Counted from the stretch's first letter, positions 18,592-29,388 are shown. The stretch: DNA of 64,000 nucleotides from Kolteria novifilia (GCA_007748055.1 CP036279.1:7316001-7380000); one strand, 5' to 3'. Made by a program: numbers and translations. The notes: generated by a model not told the origin, from the letters alone.

Positions 18592-20832
18592 TCAGCCCGC
18601 CTCGTTCGGTGTGACACGGATGTTGTCGAGAAAGATCTCGGCATCCTTGGCGTTGCCGTAGAGTCCGGGGCTACCGGTGCGGTTGGGGGACGGATCGGTC
18701 GCTTCGATCGTCCACTTCTCGGGTTCCGGCGTCCCTCGCTCCCAGACCTTCCCGCGCAGAAGGACATCGTCGCCCTTGTTCTCGGCTCGCAGCTTCATCG
18801 AGTACCAAGTGTCGGGCTTCCACTCGAAGGGAATCGTCTCGGCCATCCGAAGCTGTGTCGGCCAAGAGCGGATCTGAAGCTGCTGATGAGCTCCCTTGAG
18901 TTCCATGACATAACGCTGGGCCGTGATGCCGATGTCGGGCATCTTGTCGTCGGTGATCGATCCCTTGACGTCGGCGGTCATCGTGTAGTCGTGAAGATCG
19001 GACGGACCGAACCACGCCTGACTGCGGGTTCCCTTCGGAATCGTCGTGATCTTGACCATCACCTTCTCGCTATCGACGTCCCGAATCTGGTGACGGTAGC
19101 GAGCCCCGATCCATGAGATCGGCACCTGGTTGTCCGAGAAGTCGAAGTTCCAAGGCAACTCCGGAACGACGCGCACGCGAGCGGTCTTCTCCATGTCGCC
19201 CAGCTTGGCGGTCACCGTCGCCGCGACGTGCTTGGCATCACTGGGAGCAACGTAGACACCCTCTTCGGTCACCGTTCCCGGGCCGTCGACGGAGTAGGTC
19301 ACCTTCCCGGTCGGATCGCCGAGCGACTGTCCCCGCGAGTTGAAGACTTCGACGTCGTACGCCACCTTCTCGCCCGGCTTGATCAGCGACTCGGCCGGCA
19401 CCAAGCGGAACTGGGCGGGCTTGGAATCCTCGGAGACCGGCGCCTCGGTGTTGATCGGAGGCGCCGCCGAGTGCGTTCCGCTTTCCGAGTTGCCGATCGC
19501 GTAGAGTCCAGCGCTGGTCGGCAGGTACATCTTGCCGTAGGCCACGATCGGTGAACCGTTGATCTCGGCCCGCAGCCGGTTGCGGCTGAGGATGTCGAAC
19601 CCATCTTCCTTCGGCTTGAGGATGTAGGTCCGACCGTTGGCTTCGTTGACGTAGATCTTTCCGTCGGCGTAGATGGGACTGCCCCGCATCATCGTGCCAA
19701 GCTTCTTGCGAAAGAGGGTCTCGCCCGTCTTGGGATCGACCATGATGATGCCACCGGTGTCCTCGAGGAACCAAAGCTTGCCGTCGGCCATGATCGGGGC
19801 GGTCTTGCCGGCGATCACTTCTTTCTGACGCCACTTTTCGTGGGTCTTGGTGACGTCACCCTCGCCAGTCGCGTCGATGGCGACAATGGCGCCCATCGTG
19901 TTGTCGTCGATGTTCTCCTCGCCGTGACCGATGTAGACGGTGTCGTCGACGACGAGGGGGGTGGCGTTGACGCCGCGACGGGAGAGCTGGTACTTCCAGA
20001 TGATCTTGCCGGTGCGAGGCTGCATCGCGTAGACCGCGCCGTCGCCCGCTCCGAAGATGATGACCGGCTGCCCCTTGATCGTCGCCAGGATCGGCGAGCT
20101 GTAGGTCGTGTCGTAGGGCAGGGGACGCGTGCTGCTCAACCAGACGGGAACGCCCGTCTCCTTGTTGAACGCGATAAACTGATGGGCCGGCTTGGCGCTG
20201 TCGCCCCAGTTGATGAGCACGCCGCTGATGATGACGACGTCATCGAAGACGAAGGGGAAATTCGTCCGGCCGCCGTAGGTCGTCAGAAGGCCGTACTCCT
20301 CGCTCATCGAATGCGACCAGAGCACCTTGCCGGTCTCGCCGTCGAAGCACTGGAAGAGACCACCCACGCCGAGGGCGTAGACGTTTCCGGTCGACGGATC
20401 GCCAACGACGTTCGACCAGCCGACGCGGGTGTCGGGAACGTCGGAGAGAAAGACGTTGAACTTCTGCTCCCAGATCGTTTTGCCCGTCTCGGCATCGACG
20501 CAGACAACACGTTCGCCCTCGGTCGGCTCGCCTTCATCGGCACGGGTGATGAGGTAGAGTTTGCCGTTCATCGCGATCGGCGTCGTGCGGCTCCCGAGAT
20601 CCTCTCGCTTCCAAACGATGTTCTCGCCCTTGCCGCGATCGGACCAATCCTCGGGCAGCCCTGTCGCGCGGGCAACGCCGTTGTGTTCGGGGCCACGCCA
20701 GAAGGGCCAATCGCGAGGATCGCCGGCGGCGTTCTTCGCGGAGTTGGACTCGCGTTCGGCATGGGCGACTAGCGGTCCCATCACCAGAAGGGCAAACGCA
20801 GTTAGGAGAGAGCCAAGAGCAAACCGTTTCAT
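18592..20832 (-). CDS. Secreted PQQ-like beta-propeller protein with C-terminal lectin-like domain
   Basis: A 746-residue protein, first gene of a three-gene operon. Signal peptide MKRFALGSLLTAFALLVMGPLVAHA, then DWPFWRGPEHNGVA. Propeller blades carry DAETGKTIWEQ, DGETGKVLWS, NKETGVPVW, QPRTGKIIWK and DPKTGETLF up to about residue 430. A short Ig-like region follows (LVPAESLIKPGEKVAYDVEVFN...), and the last ~190 residues have the pattern of a concanavalin/LamG-like jelly roll (HDYTMTADVKGS..., WYSMKLRAE, DNIRVTP). ATG 20832 is used because the signal peptide starts there; an earlier in-frame start adds 23 non-signal residues. Probable role: binding or structural function outside the cytoplasm. 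Confidence 0.86.
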   Translation of the reverse strand: MKRFALGSLLTAFALLVMGPLVAHAERESNSAKNAAGDPRDWPFWRGPEHNGVARATGLPEDWSDRGKGENIVWKREDLGSRTTPIAMNGKLYLITRADEGEPTEGERVVCVDAETGKTIWEQKFNVFLSDVPDTRVGWSNVVGDPSTGNVYALGVGGLFQCFDGETGKVLWSHSMSEEYGLLTTYGGRTNFPFVFDDVVIISGVLINWGDSAKPAHQFIAFNKETGVPVWLSSTRPLPYDTTYSSPILATIKGQPVIIFGAGDGAVYAMQPRTGKIIWKYQLSRRGVNATPLVVDDTVYIGHGEENIDDNTMGAIVAIDATGEGDVTKTHEKWRQKEVIAGKTAPIMADGKLWFLEDTGGIIMVDPKTGETLFRKKLGTMMRGSPIYADGKIYVNEANGRTYILKPKEDGFDILSRNRLRAEINGSPIVAYGKMYLPTSAGLYAIGNSESGTHSAAPPINTEAPVSEDSKPAQFRLVPAESLIKPGEKVAYDVEVFNSRGQSLGDPTGKVTYSVDGPGTVTEEGVYVAPSDAKHVAATVTAKLGDMEKTARVRVVPELPWNFDFSDNQVPISWIGARYRHQIRDVDSEKVMVKITTIPKGTRSQAWFGPSDLHDYTMTADVKGSITDDKMPDIGITAQRYVMELKGAHQQLQIRSWPTQLRMAETIPFEWKPDTWYSMKLRAENKGDDVLLRGKVWERGTPEPEKWTIEATDPSPNRTGSPGLYGNAKDAEIFLDNIRVTPNEAG

Positions 20833-21234
20833 GGATGTTCTCTTCGTTGAGTTGCCGTGTCGGGGAAAATCTGTCGTCACGAACGAAGCCGCAAGTGCCA
20901 AAGGGGTCCACGGAAAGACACGCGGGCGGCATCACTTCATGGGCGGCCTGACTCCTAGCCGCTTGATCAACACGCCGGACCGACGTTGGGTGGGATCATT
21001 GCCATTTGTACTTTCGCCATCATACGCCAGTCCAACGACAGCGCCAAGCAGCGGTCAGGGGCGAACGACCGGTTCGGCGGACTTGCGCGGATACTGCAAT
21101 TTCCCCGCGTCCATCCACACGCGTCGCTCGGCATTCCCCAAAATTCGGCCGACAACGGCGCAAACCGCCCCCCAGGACCGCGGAGTCGCCCATCTCCCCC
21201 GATGCCGGGGGTCTGGCCTCTCCCTCGCCCCTAT
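20833..21234. other. Intergenic region upstream of the PQQ operon
   Basis: These 402 bases lie between nadC (ending at 21235) and the first PQQ-like gene, both on the minus strand. It should contain the operon promoter. I saw no tRNA, repeat or clear hexamer pair, and open frames here look like chance. Confidence 0.35.
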
Positions 21235-22122
21235 CTAAGAAGTCGCTTCAGCCCGACCTTTGGACAGTTCCATCGACAAGTCGAGCGAAGGAGCCGAGTG
21301 CGTCAGGGCCCCGACGCTGACCCGATCGAGCCCAAGCTGGGCAAGCTCCGGGATCTGGGCGAGCCCGAGTCCTCCCGAAGCCTCCAGCAGCGACGTGGCG
21401 CCAAGTTCCGCGCGCCGCGCGACCGCCTTGGCCATCGTCTCGGACGACATGTTGTCGAGCAGGATGATGTCGGGAGCCTCGCGAATCGCGAGCTCGAACT
21501 GCTCCAGCGTGTCGACTTCGATCTCGACGACGGTTCCGGGCGGCGTCGAGTTGCGCGCCCGTTCGATTGCGGTCTTGATGGGCGTCGGGTCGGCTTCTCC
21601 CAACCACGCCAGGTGATTGTCCTTGATCAGGACTTGATCGAAGAGACCGATGCGATGATTGGTACCGCCACCGATGCGGACCGCGTACTTCTCGAGGTAA
21701 CGCCATCCCGGTGTTGTCTTGCGGGTGTCACAGATCACCGTCCGCGAATCGGCGACGGCATCGGCGTAGTGGGACGTCAGCGTGGCGATCGCACCGAGAT
21801 GGGAGAGAAAATTCAAGATCAGCCGCTCGAGGCCGAGAAGGGTGACCAGCGGCCCGAGCAGAACCGCCACCACATCTCCGCGCTCGACGGGACCATCGTT
21901 CTCGGCCGCCGCGATACCGAACTCCGGATGACGGCGCCGCAGAACCTCGAGCATTGGCAGCCCCGCGACCACTCCGGGCTGCCGCGCGACGATCCGCGCT
22001 TCCCCCCGCGTCGTCGGGTCGATCACCGCTCGACTGGTGATGTCGCCCGCATCACCGAGATCTTCCTGAAGCCCCCATTCGACGAGACGATCGGCTTCGG
22101 CTGCTTCCACGGGGGTGAACAT
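21235..22122 (-). CDS. nadC: Nicotinate-nucleotide pyrophosphorylase (quinolinate phosphoribosyltransferase)
   Basis: A 295-residue enzyme that joins quinolinate to phosphoribosyl pyrophosphate to give nicotinate mononucleotide, CO2 and pyrophosphate, a late step of de novo NAD synthesis. Signatures: EDLGDAGDITS near the N-terminus, CDTRKTTPGWR, GGGTNHRIGLFDQVLIKDNH, EIEVDTLEQ, LLDNM and EASGGL. Length is normal. nadA and nadB are absent from the window. The gene upstream on the same strand encodes pyrophosphatase, which removes the pyrophosphate formed; a hairpin lies between them. Confidence 0.95.
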   Translation of the reverse strand: MFTPVEAAEADRLVEWGLQEDLGDAGDITSRAVIDPTTRGEARIVARQPGVVAGLPMLEVLRRRHPEFGIAAAENDGPVERGDVVAVLLGPLVTLLGLERLILNFLSHLGAIATLTSHYADAVADSRTVICDTRKTTPGWRYLEKYAVRIGGGTNHRIGLFDQVLIKDNHLAWLGEADPTPIKTAIERARNSTPPGTVVEIEVDTLEQFELAIREAPDIILLDNMSSETMAKAVARRAELGATSLLEASGGLGLAQIPELAQLGLDRVSVGALTHSAPSLDLSMELSKGRAEATS

Positions 22123-22248
22123 GGTGGGACTTCGCGACTAGGGGGTTTGAGAACGAGGACCATCTCGCTAGCGAGCAACCACCAAGCGTTTCGGGCGCCC
22201 TGCCCATCACCTCGCCTAGCGCGAGGGAAAGGCTCTTCGACACTTCAG

Positions 22249-22271
22249 CACTGGCTGACAAGCAGCCAGTG
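22249..22271. terminator. Hairpin between ppa and nadC
   Basis: CACTGGCTG (22249-22257) and CAGCCAGTG (22263-22271) form a perfect 9-bp stem with a 5-base loop. It lies between the stop of ppa and the start of nadC. No T-run follows on either side, so it is either a weak attenuator, an mRNA-stabilising hairpin or a member of a dispersed repeat family. Confidence 0.5.
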
Positions 22272-22308
22272 GCACCCGCAAGCCTGGTCTTGACGGCGCG
22301 CCAGGGCC

Positions 22309-22866
22309 TTACGCGACCTGGCCCGAGGCGAGCTCCCCACGACGCAACTTGCGGTAGAGGTCGAGCGCCTCGCGGATGATCTTCAGGGCCTCATCGGGAC
22401 CGAGGAAGTCATCGATGATGACCTGCTTGTTCTCGAGGATCTTGTAGTCCTGGAAGAATCGTCGGATTTGCTTGCCGGTATGATCGGGCAACTGTTGATG
22501 ATCGACGAACTCCTCATACGCCGGATCGCCGGCGGAGATGGCGAGGATCTTGTCGTCGATGCCCTTTTCGTCCCGCATGCGCATGACGCCGATCGCTCGG
22601 GCGTCAACCAAGGTCAGCGGATGCACCGGCCCTTGGGAGAGGACGAGCGCGTCGAGCGGGTCGTTGTCGTCGCAGAAAGTCCGCGGCAGGAAGCCGTAGT
22701 TCGCCGGATAGTGCACGGCGCTGTAGAGAACTCGATCGAGCCGGAGAACACCGCTCTCCTTGTCGAGTTCGTACTTGTTCTTACTTCCCATGGGAACTTC
22801 GATGACAACGGGGAAGCTCTTCTCGATGCTGTCATCGTCGATGTAGATGTCGTGCCAGGGATGCAT
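22309..22866 (-). CDS. ppa: Inorganic pyrophosphatase
   Basis: A 185-residue family I soluble pyrophosphatase that splits pyrophosphate into two phosphates and drives biosynthetic reactions forward. The metal-binding core is present: [41 protein letters not shown] (the D-x-D-P-x-D type signature) and the later DDKILAI. Size matches the bacterial hexameric type. It lies upstream of nadC on the same strand with 186 bases between, so co-transcription is possible. Confidence 0.94.
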   Translation of the reverse strand: MHPWHDIYIDDDSIEKSFPVVIEVPMGSKNKYELDKESGVLRLDRVLYSAVHYPANYGFLPRTFCDDNDPLDALVLSQGPVHPLTLVDARAIGVMRMRDEKGIDDKILAISAGDPAYEEFVDHQQLPDHTGKQIRRFFQDYKILENKQVIIDDFLGPDEALKIIREALDLYRKLRRGELASGQVA

Positions 22867-23494
22867 GGCGGAATCTGACGTCCTTCGTGATGGGGCTCGT
22901 CTCGTCGCATTGGCGAGTTGTTAGGCGATATACGGAATCGCTCAAAAATCGGACACCGCGCGTAGTTTCGGCGTTCGGGATATTTGAGTCGAGACCGATT
23001 GTCCCGTTTCGCGTCTACATCAAGAGACGAAGACGACTCGATGCCCGCTGCCGCGAGCCTCCCCCCGATCCGACACGATCGCCCAAGAGTCCAGCGTCGC
23101 GGAGGGGCATTCGCCGGCGCGCCCACGATCGGTCCTGCCCCCTTCGCTTCCCCAAAGGGAATCCGCCCCTTCGCCTCGGGGAGTCGCTGGCGCGATCCTC
23201 CGTCTGGCGATACTGTGGATACTTTTGTACATTGAGGAGGTGCCGGAGTGCCCGACTCCCTCGGAAACCACGTCTCGCCGACGACCGGTTTCCATCCCAG
23301 GTGGGGCAGTCCCCTCTCGAAGCCCAAGACTCGGCTTCGAATTGGGTCCGGTCTTCCGCTGACGAACCGAGCGGACCGAGGTCGCAAGCCGACCTCCTCC
23401 AATATGCGCATTGTCCTTCACGGGCTACTGACTTCGGAAAGGGGTCTTGTTGACCGACAAGTTCATTCCCGAGAGGAAAGGATCGCGTCTGGGA
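22867..23494. other. Intergenic region between ppa and ftsH
   Basis: This divergent region (up to 628 bases, less if ftsH uses an earlier TTG start at 23447 or 23450) should contain promoters for both genes. An AT-rich patch at 23215-23235 could be a -10 region, but I cannot pair it confidently with a -35 box. Several open frames cross it with Arg/Pro/Ser-rich translations and are not called. Confidence 0.35.
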
Positions 23495-25639
23495 ATGGCG
23501 GACGATTCGCCCGACGGAAATCCACTCCCTTCGAGCCGTTCTCCTCAGTCCCCCCAAGCGGGCAAGAGTGAGACCGCACGAGGACCGCGAATTCCGCGTG
23601 GACTGATCGTCATCGTCGTTTTCTGCCTACTCGCGATCCTTGTCGTGGGACTCGCTTCCGACAAGGGCCGGACGATCACCAACATCTCCTTCACCAAGTT
23701 CCAATCTCATTGGAGCGAGAAGGAGAAGCGCTATCTCGGCTTCGACCAAGGGGAACTCCGCGAGGACGCCCTCTACGTCCGACCGACCCAGGTGCTGGCG
23801 GCGACGCCCAAAGAAGCGGCCTCGAAAGAGGACGCTTCCACCAAGACCGACGCGAAAGCCAAGAGCAAGCTCCCCGATGATCGCCCCATGCTCGGCTTCC
23901 TCGAGAAGCGCGAACTGTGGTACCGCGTCTACGTCCCTCCCTACGCCATCGACTACGAGTTTCTCGAACGCCTCGGGACGATCGAGGACTTCAAGTATGA
24001 CCCGGGCAATCCCATGCTGCGCGCGATCGTTTGGTACGCGCTCTCGCTTGGGGTGCTGGTCGGCATCTTCTACTTCCTCTTCCTCCGGCCGCTGCGAAGC
24101 CAAAATGGCCCGGGGAACGTCCTTTCTTTCGGTCGTAGCCGGCCCAAGTTGATCCAAAAGGAGCACACCAACGTTCGTTTCCCCGATGTCGCGGGGATCG
24201 ACGAAGCGAAAGAAGAAGTCGGCGAAGTCATTGAGTTCCTCAAGAACCCCGAGAAGTTCCAGGGGCTCGGCGGACGCATCCCGCGCGGCCTGCTCTTCGC
24301 CGGTCCTCCGGGCACGGGCAAGACACTCCTCGCCAAAGCGATCGCCGGCGAGGCCGATGTTCCCTTCTACAGCATCTGCGGTTCCGACTTCGTCGAGATG
24401 TTCGTCGGTGTCGGCGCCAGCCGGGTGCGCGACCTGTTCCGCCAGGCCAAAGAAACAACTCCCTGCATCATCTTTCTCGATGAAGTCGACGCGGTCGGAC
24501 GCCGGCGCGGCAGCGGACTGGGCGGTGGTCACGACGAACGCGAACAGACGCTCAACGCGATCCTCGTCGAAATGGACGGCTTCGAGACCAACGAGCAAGT
24601 CATCGTCATCGCGTCGACCAACCGACCCGACGTCCTCGACCCAGCGCTACTTCGGCCCGGTCGATTCGATCGCGAGATCATGATCAACTTGCCTGACCTC
24701 CCCGGGCGCTATCAGATTCTCAAGGTCCACGCTCGTCACGTGAAGATGAGCGACGAAGTCGACTTGATGAGAGTGGCTCGCGGCACGCCCATGTTCTCGG
24801 GGGCCGATCTCGCGGCGCTGGTCAACGAGGCCGCGATCATGGCCACGATGGCGGGCAAGAAGTCAATCGAGCAGGACGATCTCGAGGAAGCTCGGGACAA
24901 GGTCTGCTTCGGCCGGGAGAAGCGAAGCCGCGTCCTCGATCAGCACGATCGTGAGGTGACCGCCTACCACGAGGCCGGCCACGCGATGCTGACCCGCCTC
25001 TTGCCAAACGCCCAACCGCTTCACAAGGTGACCATCATCCCACGCGGCATGTCCCTCGGTTCGACGATGTCTCTGCCCGAGAAGGATCGCTACACCATCT
25101 CGCGCGCCGAAATGATCGACGAGATCCAAGTCCTCTTCGGCGGCCGGATCGCCGAGGAGATCTACTTCAACGACATTTCCAGCGGCGCCCGCAACGACAT
25201 CGAGCGCGCCAGCGACATGGCGCGAAAAATGGTCTGCGAGTACGGGATGAGCGACGAACTCGGCCCCATCCTCTACCTCGCCAAAGAACAACAAGTCTTC
25301 CTCGGCGGCGAAGTAAGCAAGCCCCGCGAATTCAGCGAAGCGACGGCCGAGAAGATCGACCAAGCCGTGCGACGGATCATCGACTCCTGCTACGCCGACG
25401 CGACCCAGGCTCTCAAACAACAAAAGGACGAAACGGAACTCGTCGCCAAGGCGCTTCTCAAGTACGAAACGCTGTCGGCCGAGGAAATCGAAAAACTCCT
25501 TCGCACCGGCGATCTGTCGATGTTCGACTATAAACTCCCCGCCGAGGCCAAAGAGGAAGAGTCCGAGCAGGAAGCGGACTCCGACAACGAAATCCCCGAG
25601 GGCGAGACCGAGCCGGCCACCTCCGAGAGTTCCGAGTAG
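23495..25639 (+). CDS. ftsH: ATP-dependent zinc metalloprotease FtsH
   Basis: A 714-residue membrane AAA+ protease that degrades unassembled membrane proteins and some soluble regulators. Residues about 33-54 are the first transmembrane helix, an extracytoplasmic stretch follows, and [23 protein letters not shown] is the second. The AAA domain has GPPGTGKT (from residue 270), [15 protein letters not shown] and the second-region-of-homology [20 protein letters not shown]. The zinc site is HEAGH (H492). The C-terminus is long and acidic. ATG 23495 follows GAGAGGAAAGGA; TTG 23447 after GGAAAGGGG would add 16 residues and is a real alternative. The extracytoplasmic part is somewhat longer than usual, with a Lys/Ala-rich insert. 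Confidence 0.95.
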   Translation: MADDSPDGNPLPSSRSPQSPQAGKSETARGPRIPRGLIVIVVFCLLAILVVGLASDKGRTITNISFTKFQSHWSEKEKRYLGFDQGELREDALYVRPTQVLAATPKEAASKEDASTKTDAKAKSKLPDDRPMLGFLEKRELWYRVYVPPYAIDYEFLERLGTIEDFKYDPGNPMLRAIVWYALSLGVLVGIFYFLFLRPLRSQNGPGNVLSFGRSRPKLIQKEHTNVRFPDVAGIDEAKEEVGEVIEFLKNPEKFQGLGGRIPRGLLFAGPPGTGKTLLAKAIAGEADVPFYSICGSDFVEMFVGVGASRVRDLFRQAKETTPCIIFLDEVDAVGRRRGSGLGGGHDEREQTLNAILVEMDGFETNEQVIVIASTNRPDVLDPALLRPGRFDREIMINLPDLPGRYQILKVHARHVKMSDEVDLMRVARGTPMFSGADLAALVNEAAIMATMAGKKSIEQDDLEEARDKVCFGREKRSRVLDQHDREVTAYHEAGHAMLTRLLPNAQPLHKVTIIPRGMSLGSTMSLPEKDRYTISRAEMIDEIQVLFGGRIAEEIYFNDISSGARNDIERASDMARKMVCEYGMSDELGPILYLAKEQQVFLGGEVSKPREFSEATAEKIDQAVRRIIDSCYADATQALKQQKDETELVAKALLKYETLSAEEIEKLLRTGDLSMFDYKLPAEAKEEESEQEADSDNEIPEGETEPATSESSE

Positions 25640-25760
25640 GCTCGCGACGGACAATGGCGGAGTGCCTCGTCAACGTTTGACATTGCGTTCGACGTCTTCG
25701 CAACATGGGATGCACGTTCCGCCGTTGAACGAAACTCGGGCTCCAACTCGGGAACCCGGC

Positions 25761-27092
25761 TTACTTTCCGATACAGAACTTCGAGAAGATCCGGTCAAGC
25801 AAATCGTTGGTGTAGACATGACCGACGATCTCGCCGAGCGCGGTGATCACGTCGCGCAGGCTCACCGCGACCACCTCCGGCCCGAGTCCACTCTCCTGCG
25901 CGAACGATGCCTCGTCGATCGCGGTGATCGCTCGCCGCAACCCCTCGCCACAACGGGCGGCCATCCTCGTTCCAGCCGACGTATGCTCGCTTGAGACTCT
26001 CGCCAATCGCTCGCGAAGAGCCGACCGGAGCGTCTCGACCCCTTGGCCCGTCTTCGAACTGACGACGATCCCCTTCGAGCCGCCACCTTCTCCTCCCGAA
26101 AGATCGGCCTTGGTCAGCACCAATAGCGTGTGTTTCTCGTCGCAGGCGTCGAACCCCTCGCCAACGGGAACACAGTGGAGGAGCACGTCGGCGCGTCGGG
26201 CAACTCCCTCACGCTGCTCGGCGGATTCCAACGCCAAGAGATCGCCGGTCGACTCGATCCCCGCGGTGTCGATGAGTTCCGCCTGGGTGTCGCCCAGGGA
26301 GATCACGGTGCTGAGATAGTCGCGCGTCGTCCCCGCCTGGGCGTTGACGATCGCTCGATCGGACTCGGCCAGGGCATTGAAGAGACTGCTCTTGCCCGCA
26401 TTGGGATGGCCGATCAGGACGAGACGCGGAAGCTGACGATCGGCGCTCCGCTCCTGAAGCGACGATTGGAGTCTGCTCAACTCCTCCCTGGCCGAGAAGA
26501 ACGCCCGTTCGACGACGTCGTCCTCGACAAAGGTGATGTCCTCCTCGACGAAGTCGAGTCCCGCCTCAAGCTCGGCGAGCAAGTCGAGCAGATCGTTGCG
26601 CAGCTTGAGGACCGGCTTGCTGAGCCCGCCGGTTCGCTGGTCAACCGCCTCGCGGAGCTCGTCGACCGTCTCCGCCTCGATCAGGCCGAGCACCCCTTCG
26701 GCTTGCGCAAGATCGAGCCGTCCCGAGAGAAAGGCTCGCAAGCTGAACTCCCCTGGCCGAGCCAGGCGGACGCCCTCCTCGACAAAGCGAGCTTCGATCG
26801 CCGAGCAAAGCGGCGCGGAGGCCGGAACATGGAGCTCGACCGATGGCTGCCCCGTGTAGGAGCCACCTTCAGGCCACGAGTAGAGCGTCAATTCCACCGA
26901 GCGCCGCCAAGCGGGAATCTCCAGGGCGACGTCGCCGACCCAACGGCGATGCCAGGGAATGCTGGCGGATGTCCCAACCAGGGAGGAAGTGATCTCCGGG
27001 ACGCTGGGTCCGGAGAGGCGAAGAATCGCCCGAGCACCGGGGCCCGCGGCGGTCGATGGCCCGATGATGGTGTCGTTCCAATCGAGTGCCAT
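25761..27092 (-). CDS. mnmE: tRNA modification GTPase MnmE
   Basis: A 443-residue GTPase that, with MnmG, makes the 5-(carboxymethyl)aminomethyl modification of wobble uridine in tRNA. The N-terminal folate-binding region has GPGARAILRLSG and ARPGEFSLRAFLSGRLDLAQAEG. The G domain has GHPNAGKSS (228-236), the D-x-x-G equivalent DTAGI, and LTKADL. The C-terminus ends in CIGK, the conserved catalytic cysteine motif. It sits 37 bases after yidC, the common bacterial yidC-mnmE order. Partner mnmG is not in the window. Confidence 0.95.
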   Translation of the reverse strand: MALDWNDTIIGPSTAAGPGARAILRLSGPSVPEITSSLVGTSASIPWHRRWVGDVALEIPAWRRSVELTLYSWPEGGSYTGQPSVELHVPASAPLCSAIEARFVEEGVRLARPGEFSLRAFLSGRLDLAQAEGVLGLIEAETVDELREAVDQRTGGLSKPVLKLRNDLLDLLAELEAGLDFVEEDITFVEDDVVERAFFSAREELSRLQSSLQERSADRQLPRLVLIGHPNAGKSSLFNALAESDRAIVNAQAGTTRDYLSTVISLGDTQAELIDTAGIESTGDLLALESAEQREGVARRADVLLHCVPVGEGFDACDEKHTLLVLTKADLSGGEGGGSKGIVVSSKTGQGVETLRSALRERLARVSSEHTSAGTRMAARCGEGLRRAITAIDEASFAQESGLGPEVVAVSLRDVITALGEIVGHVYTNDLLDRIFSKFCIGK

Positions 27093-27129
27093 GGACCACC
27101 ACGCGCTGCATTGCCCGAAGCCGACGCGA

Positions 27130-29046
27130 CTAGCGCTTCGACTTGGCCTTCTTCTTGGGCTTGGCGGCGGTCTTCCAAGTCGACTCGTCGCGTTTGACCG
27201 CCGACTCGGACGTCCGCGGATCGGCGGTGGGCGCGACTTGCGGACGAGGGAGAAGTTTCCGCTCGCAGAGACTCCAGGTACCGCTGGCCATGATGTAAAT
27301 GCAGAGTCCGGCCGGCACCTTGTAGAAGAGGAACCCGATGACGACCATCATCCACTTCATCATCTTCTGCTGAAGTTCCGCCTCGGGGGTCGTCGCCGGG
27401 GGTGTCATCATCTTCTGCTGAATCACCATCTGCACCACCGCGAGGATCGGCAACAGATTGAAGTACGGACCCAGAAACGGCATGTTGAAGCCGAAGGGGA
27501 AGAGCTGGTCGGGCGCGGCGAGGTTGTCGATCCACGTCCAGCCGTAGAGGAAGGTCGAGTTGCGAAGCGCGAAGCTGTTGTAGAGCGCCTGCCACAGTCC
27601 GATGAAGATCGGGAACTGCAGGAAGAGGATGAGGCAGCCGCCGAACGGATTCACCTTGTTCTTGGCGTACAAATCCATCAATTCGCGGTGCATTTTCTCC
27701 TTATCCGTGCCGTATTTCTCCCGAAGTTCGTCGATTTTGGGCTTAAGTGCCGCCATTTTCGTCATGCTGGCGGTCGCTTTGAAGCTCAACGGGAAGAGGC
27801 AACCACGCACCACGATCGTCAGCATGATGATCGCCAGACCGTAGTCGCCGACGAGCGAGTAGAAGAAATTGACGATCCAAACCATTGTCTTGGCGATCGT
27901 GCCGATCGGAAGAACGACGAAATTGGGGTAATGGATGATCTCGGGGAGGTGGAAGTCGGCGAATTCGTCGAGGATTTCGGGATCCTTGGGCCCGTTGTAG
28001 AGCAGGAACTCGTGGACGACCTCGCTGTCGGGCTTGAGCCAGACCGGCTTGGAGGTCATTTCGGCGGCGATGTTGCTAAACTGCGTCTCCTTGGTCAGAT
28101 AGAGAAGATCGGGCCGCACGCTGCCGATGATCCGCTCTTCCTGTGGATCTGGCTTCTGAATGATCAACGACGCAAAATACTGATCGACGATCCCGCTAAA
28201 CTGAATCGGCGTGGTCTCGAAGGGCGTCTCGTCGCCACCGGCGACCTCTTTGGAGGTCTTCTCGGAGAAGCGCGTCCCGCCTCCCTCTTCGACCATCAGG
28301 ACGACCATGCGGCGGAAGTAGTTGGTGTACCACGAGCCTTCGACCGGCAGGCCGTTCCCCGAGGTCAGCGTATAGCTAACGTCTTCGAGAGGCTCTTCGC
28401 TGACGTTCTTGAGAGCGATCTCGAGCCGAATCATCGGGCTGCCGGGCTCGATCGAATAGCGTTTTTCGATCTGTAGCTTTCCGGGCGTCGCTTGGGTTCG
28501 GAAAACAACCTTCTCGGGGGAGCTCTCGACCACTTCCCAATTGCGTTCGGCCAGCGAATTGCCGTCGTTGTTGACCAGATCGAGGACGAACGAGGGAACG
28601 TTTCCGGGATCCTCTTCCGTGAGGAGGATCATTGGGCCGTCGCGTTCTTCGTTCTTGTAGCGGTTGAGTTGGAGGAAGGTGACCGCGGCGCCCTGGTTGC
28701 TCAACCGGGCATAGAGCCAGTCGGGAGCGTCTCGGCCGGGATCATCGGTTGGCTTGCCGAGCACCAAATCTTTCCGAAGCGGCACGGCAGCCTGTTCGAC
28801 AACCGCGGCGGCGGGCTCCTTCTTCTCGGCGCCCTCCTCGGGCTTCGCGTCCTTGGAAGCCTTCTCCTTGGCGGGAGTTTTGGCCTCTTCTCCCTTGGCG
28901 GGCGCGTCGGCCTTCGCCTCGATCTTGTTCTTCGCGGCCAGATCGGGTTTCTTGCCCCGATTGGGGTACATGAACATCATGAGCTGGCTCCATCCGAGCC
29001 AGATCACGACCATCACCACCCAGAACCAGAGATAACGCTTATCCAT
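27130..29046 (-). CDS. yidC: Membrane protein insertase YidC
   Basis: A 638-residue insertase that helps inner-membrane proteins fold, with or without SecYEG. It has the Gram-negative form: an N-terminal transmembrane helix (about 4-27), a Lys/Ala/Glu-rich linker, a large periplasmic domain (to about 360) and the conserved core. The core shows VVRGCLFPLSFKATASMTKM, with the conserved arginine of the hydrophilic groove, NPFGGCLILFLQFPIFIGLWQAL, and FLFYKVPAGLCIYIMASG. The C-terminus is strongly basic (KPKKKAKSKR), suited to ribosome contact. It precedes mnmE by 37 bases. Confidence 0.95.
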   Translation of the reverse strand: MDKRYLWFWVVMVVIWLGWSQLMMFMYPNRGKKPDLAAKNKIEAKADAPAKGEEAKTPAKEKASKDAKPEEGAEKKEPAAAVVEQAAVPLRKDLVLGKPTDDPGRDAPDWLYARLSNQGAAVTFLQLNRYKNEERDGPMILLTEEDPGNVPSFVLDLVNNDGNSLAERNWEVVESSPEKVVFRTQATPGKLQIEKRYSIEPGSPMIRLEIALKNVSEEPLEDVSYTLTSGNGLPVEGSWYTNYFRRMVVLMVEEGGGTRFSEKTSKEVAGGDETPFETTPIQFSGIVDQYFASLIIQKPDPQEERIIGSVRPDLLYLTKETQFSNIAAEMTSKPVWLKPDSEVVHEFLLYNGPKDPEILDEFADFHLPEIIHYPNFVVLPIGTIAKTMVWIVNFFYSLVGDYGLAIIMLTIVVRGCLFPLSFKATASMTKMAALKPKIDELREKYGTDKEKMHRELMDLYAKNKVNPFGGCLILFLQFPIFIGLWQALYNSFALRNSTFLYGWTWIDNLAAPDQLFPFGFNMPFLGPYFNLLPILAVVQMVIQQKMMTPPATTPEAELQQKMMKWMMVVIGFLFYKVPAGLCIYIMASGTWSLCERKLLPRPQVAPTADPRTSESAVKRDESTWKTAAKPKKKAKSKR

Positions 29047-29388
29047 TGATTAATGACGCCGTCGAGTAGGAATTCCCCGCAACGGCGACTTGTTCGCCAG
29101 ATTCCGGGCTTTCTTTGGTTCATTCCGCGAAACGCTTATGTCTACGAATGCGTCCCGATCTGGCGAGGCGGGCTCCGCGCTCTTCCCCCGCGGTCCTCAA
29201 ATCGAGGCGGATTGTCGATTCCATCGGAAAATCTCGCCCCATCGCTTCTCGCATCAAGTGCTGGTTTTGATCGATCCCTTTCGCCCGCTTTCGCGTAGAA
29301 TCATGTGGAATTCCCGCCGAATCAGGGTCATCATGCCCCCAAGAACGTTCCGGCGATCACATACCTTTTTGCCACGGGTGAAACCAGC
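29047..29388. other. Intergenic region between yidC and the thioredoxin-NHL gene
   Basis: A 342-base divergent spacer expected to hold both promoters. No RNA gene or repeat was recognised. The usual rpmH-rnpA genes that often precede yidC are not here: no protein resembling L34 or RNase P protein is encoded, and the next gene runs the other way. Confidence 0.4.
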
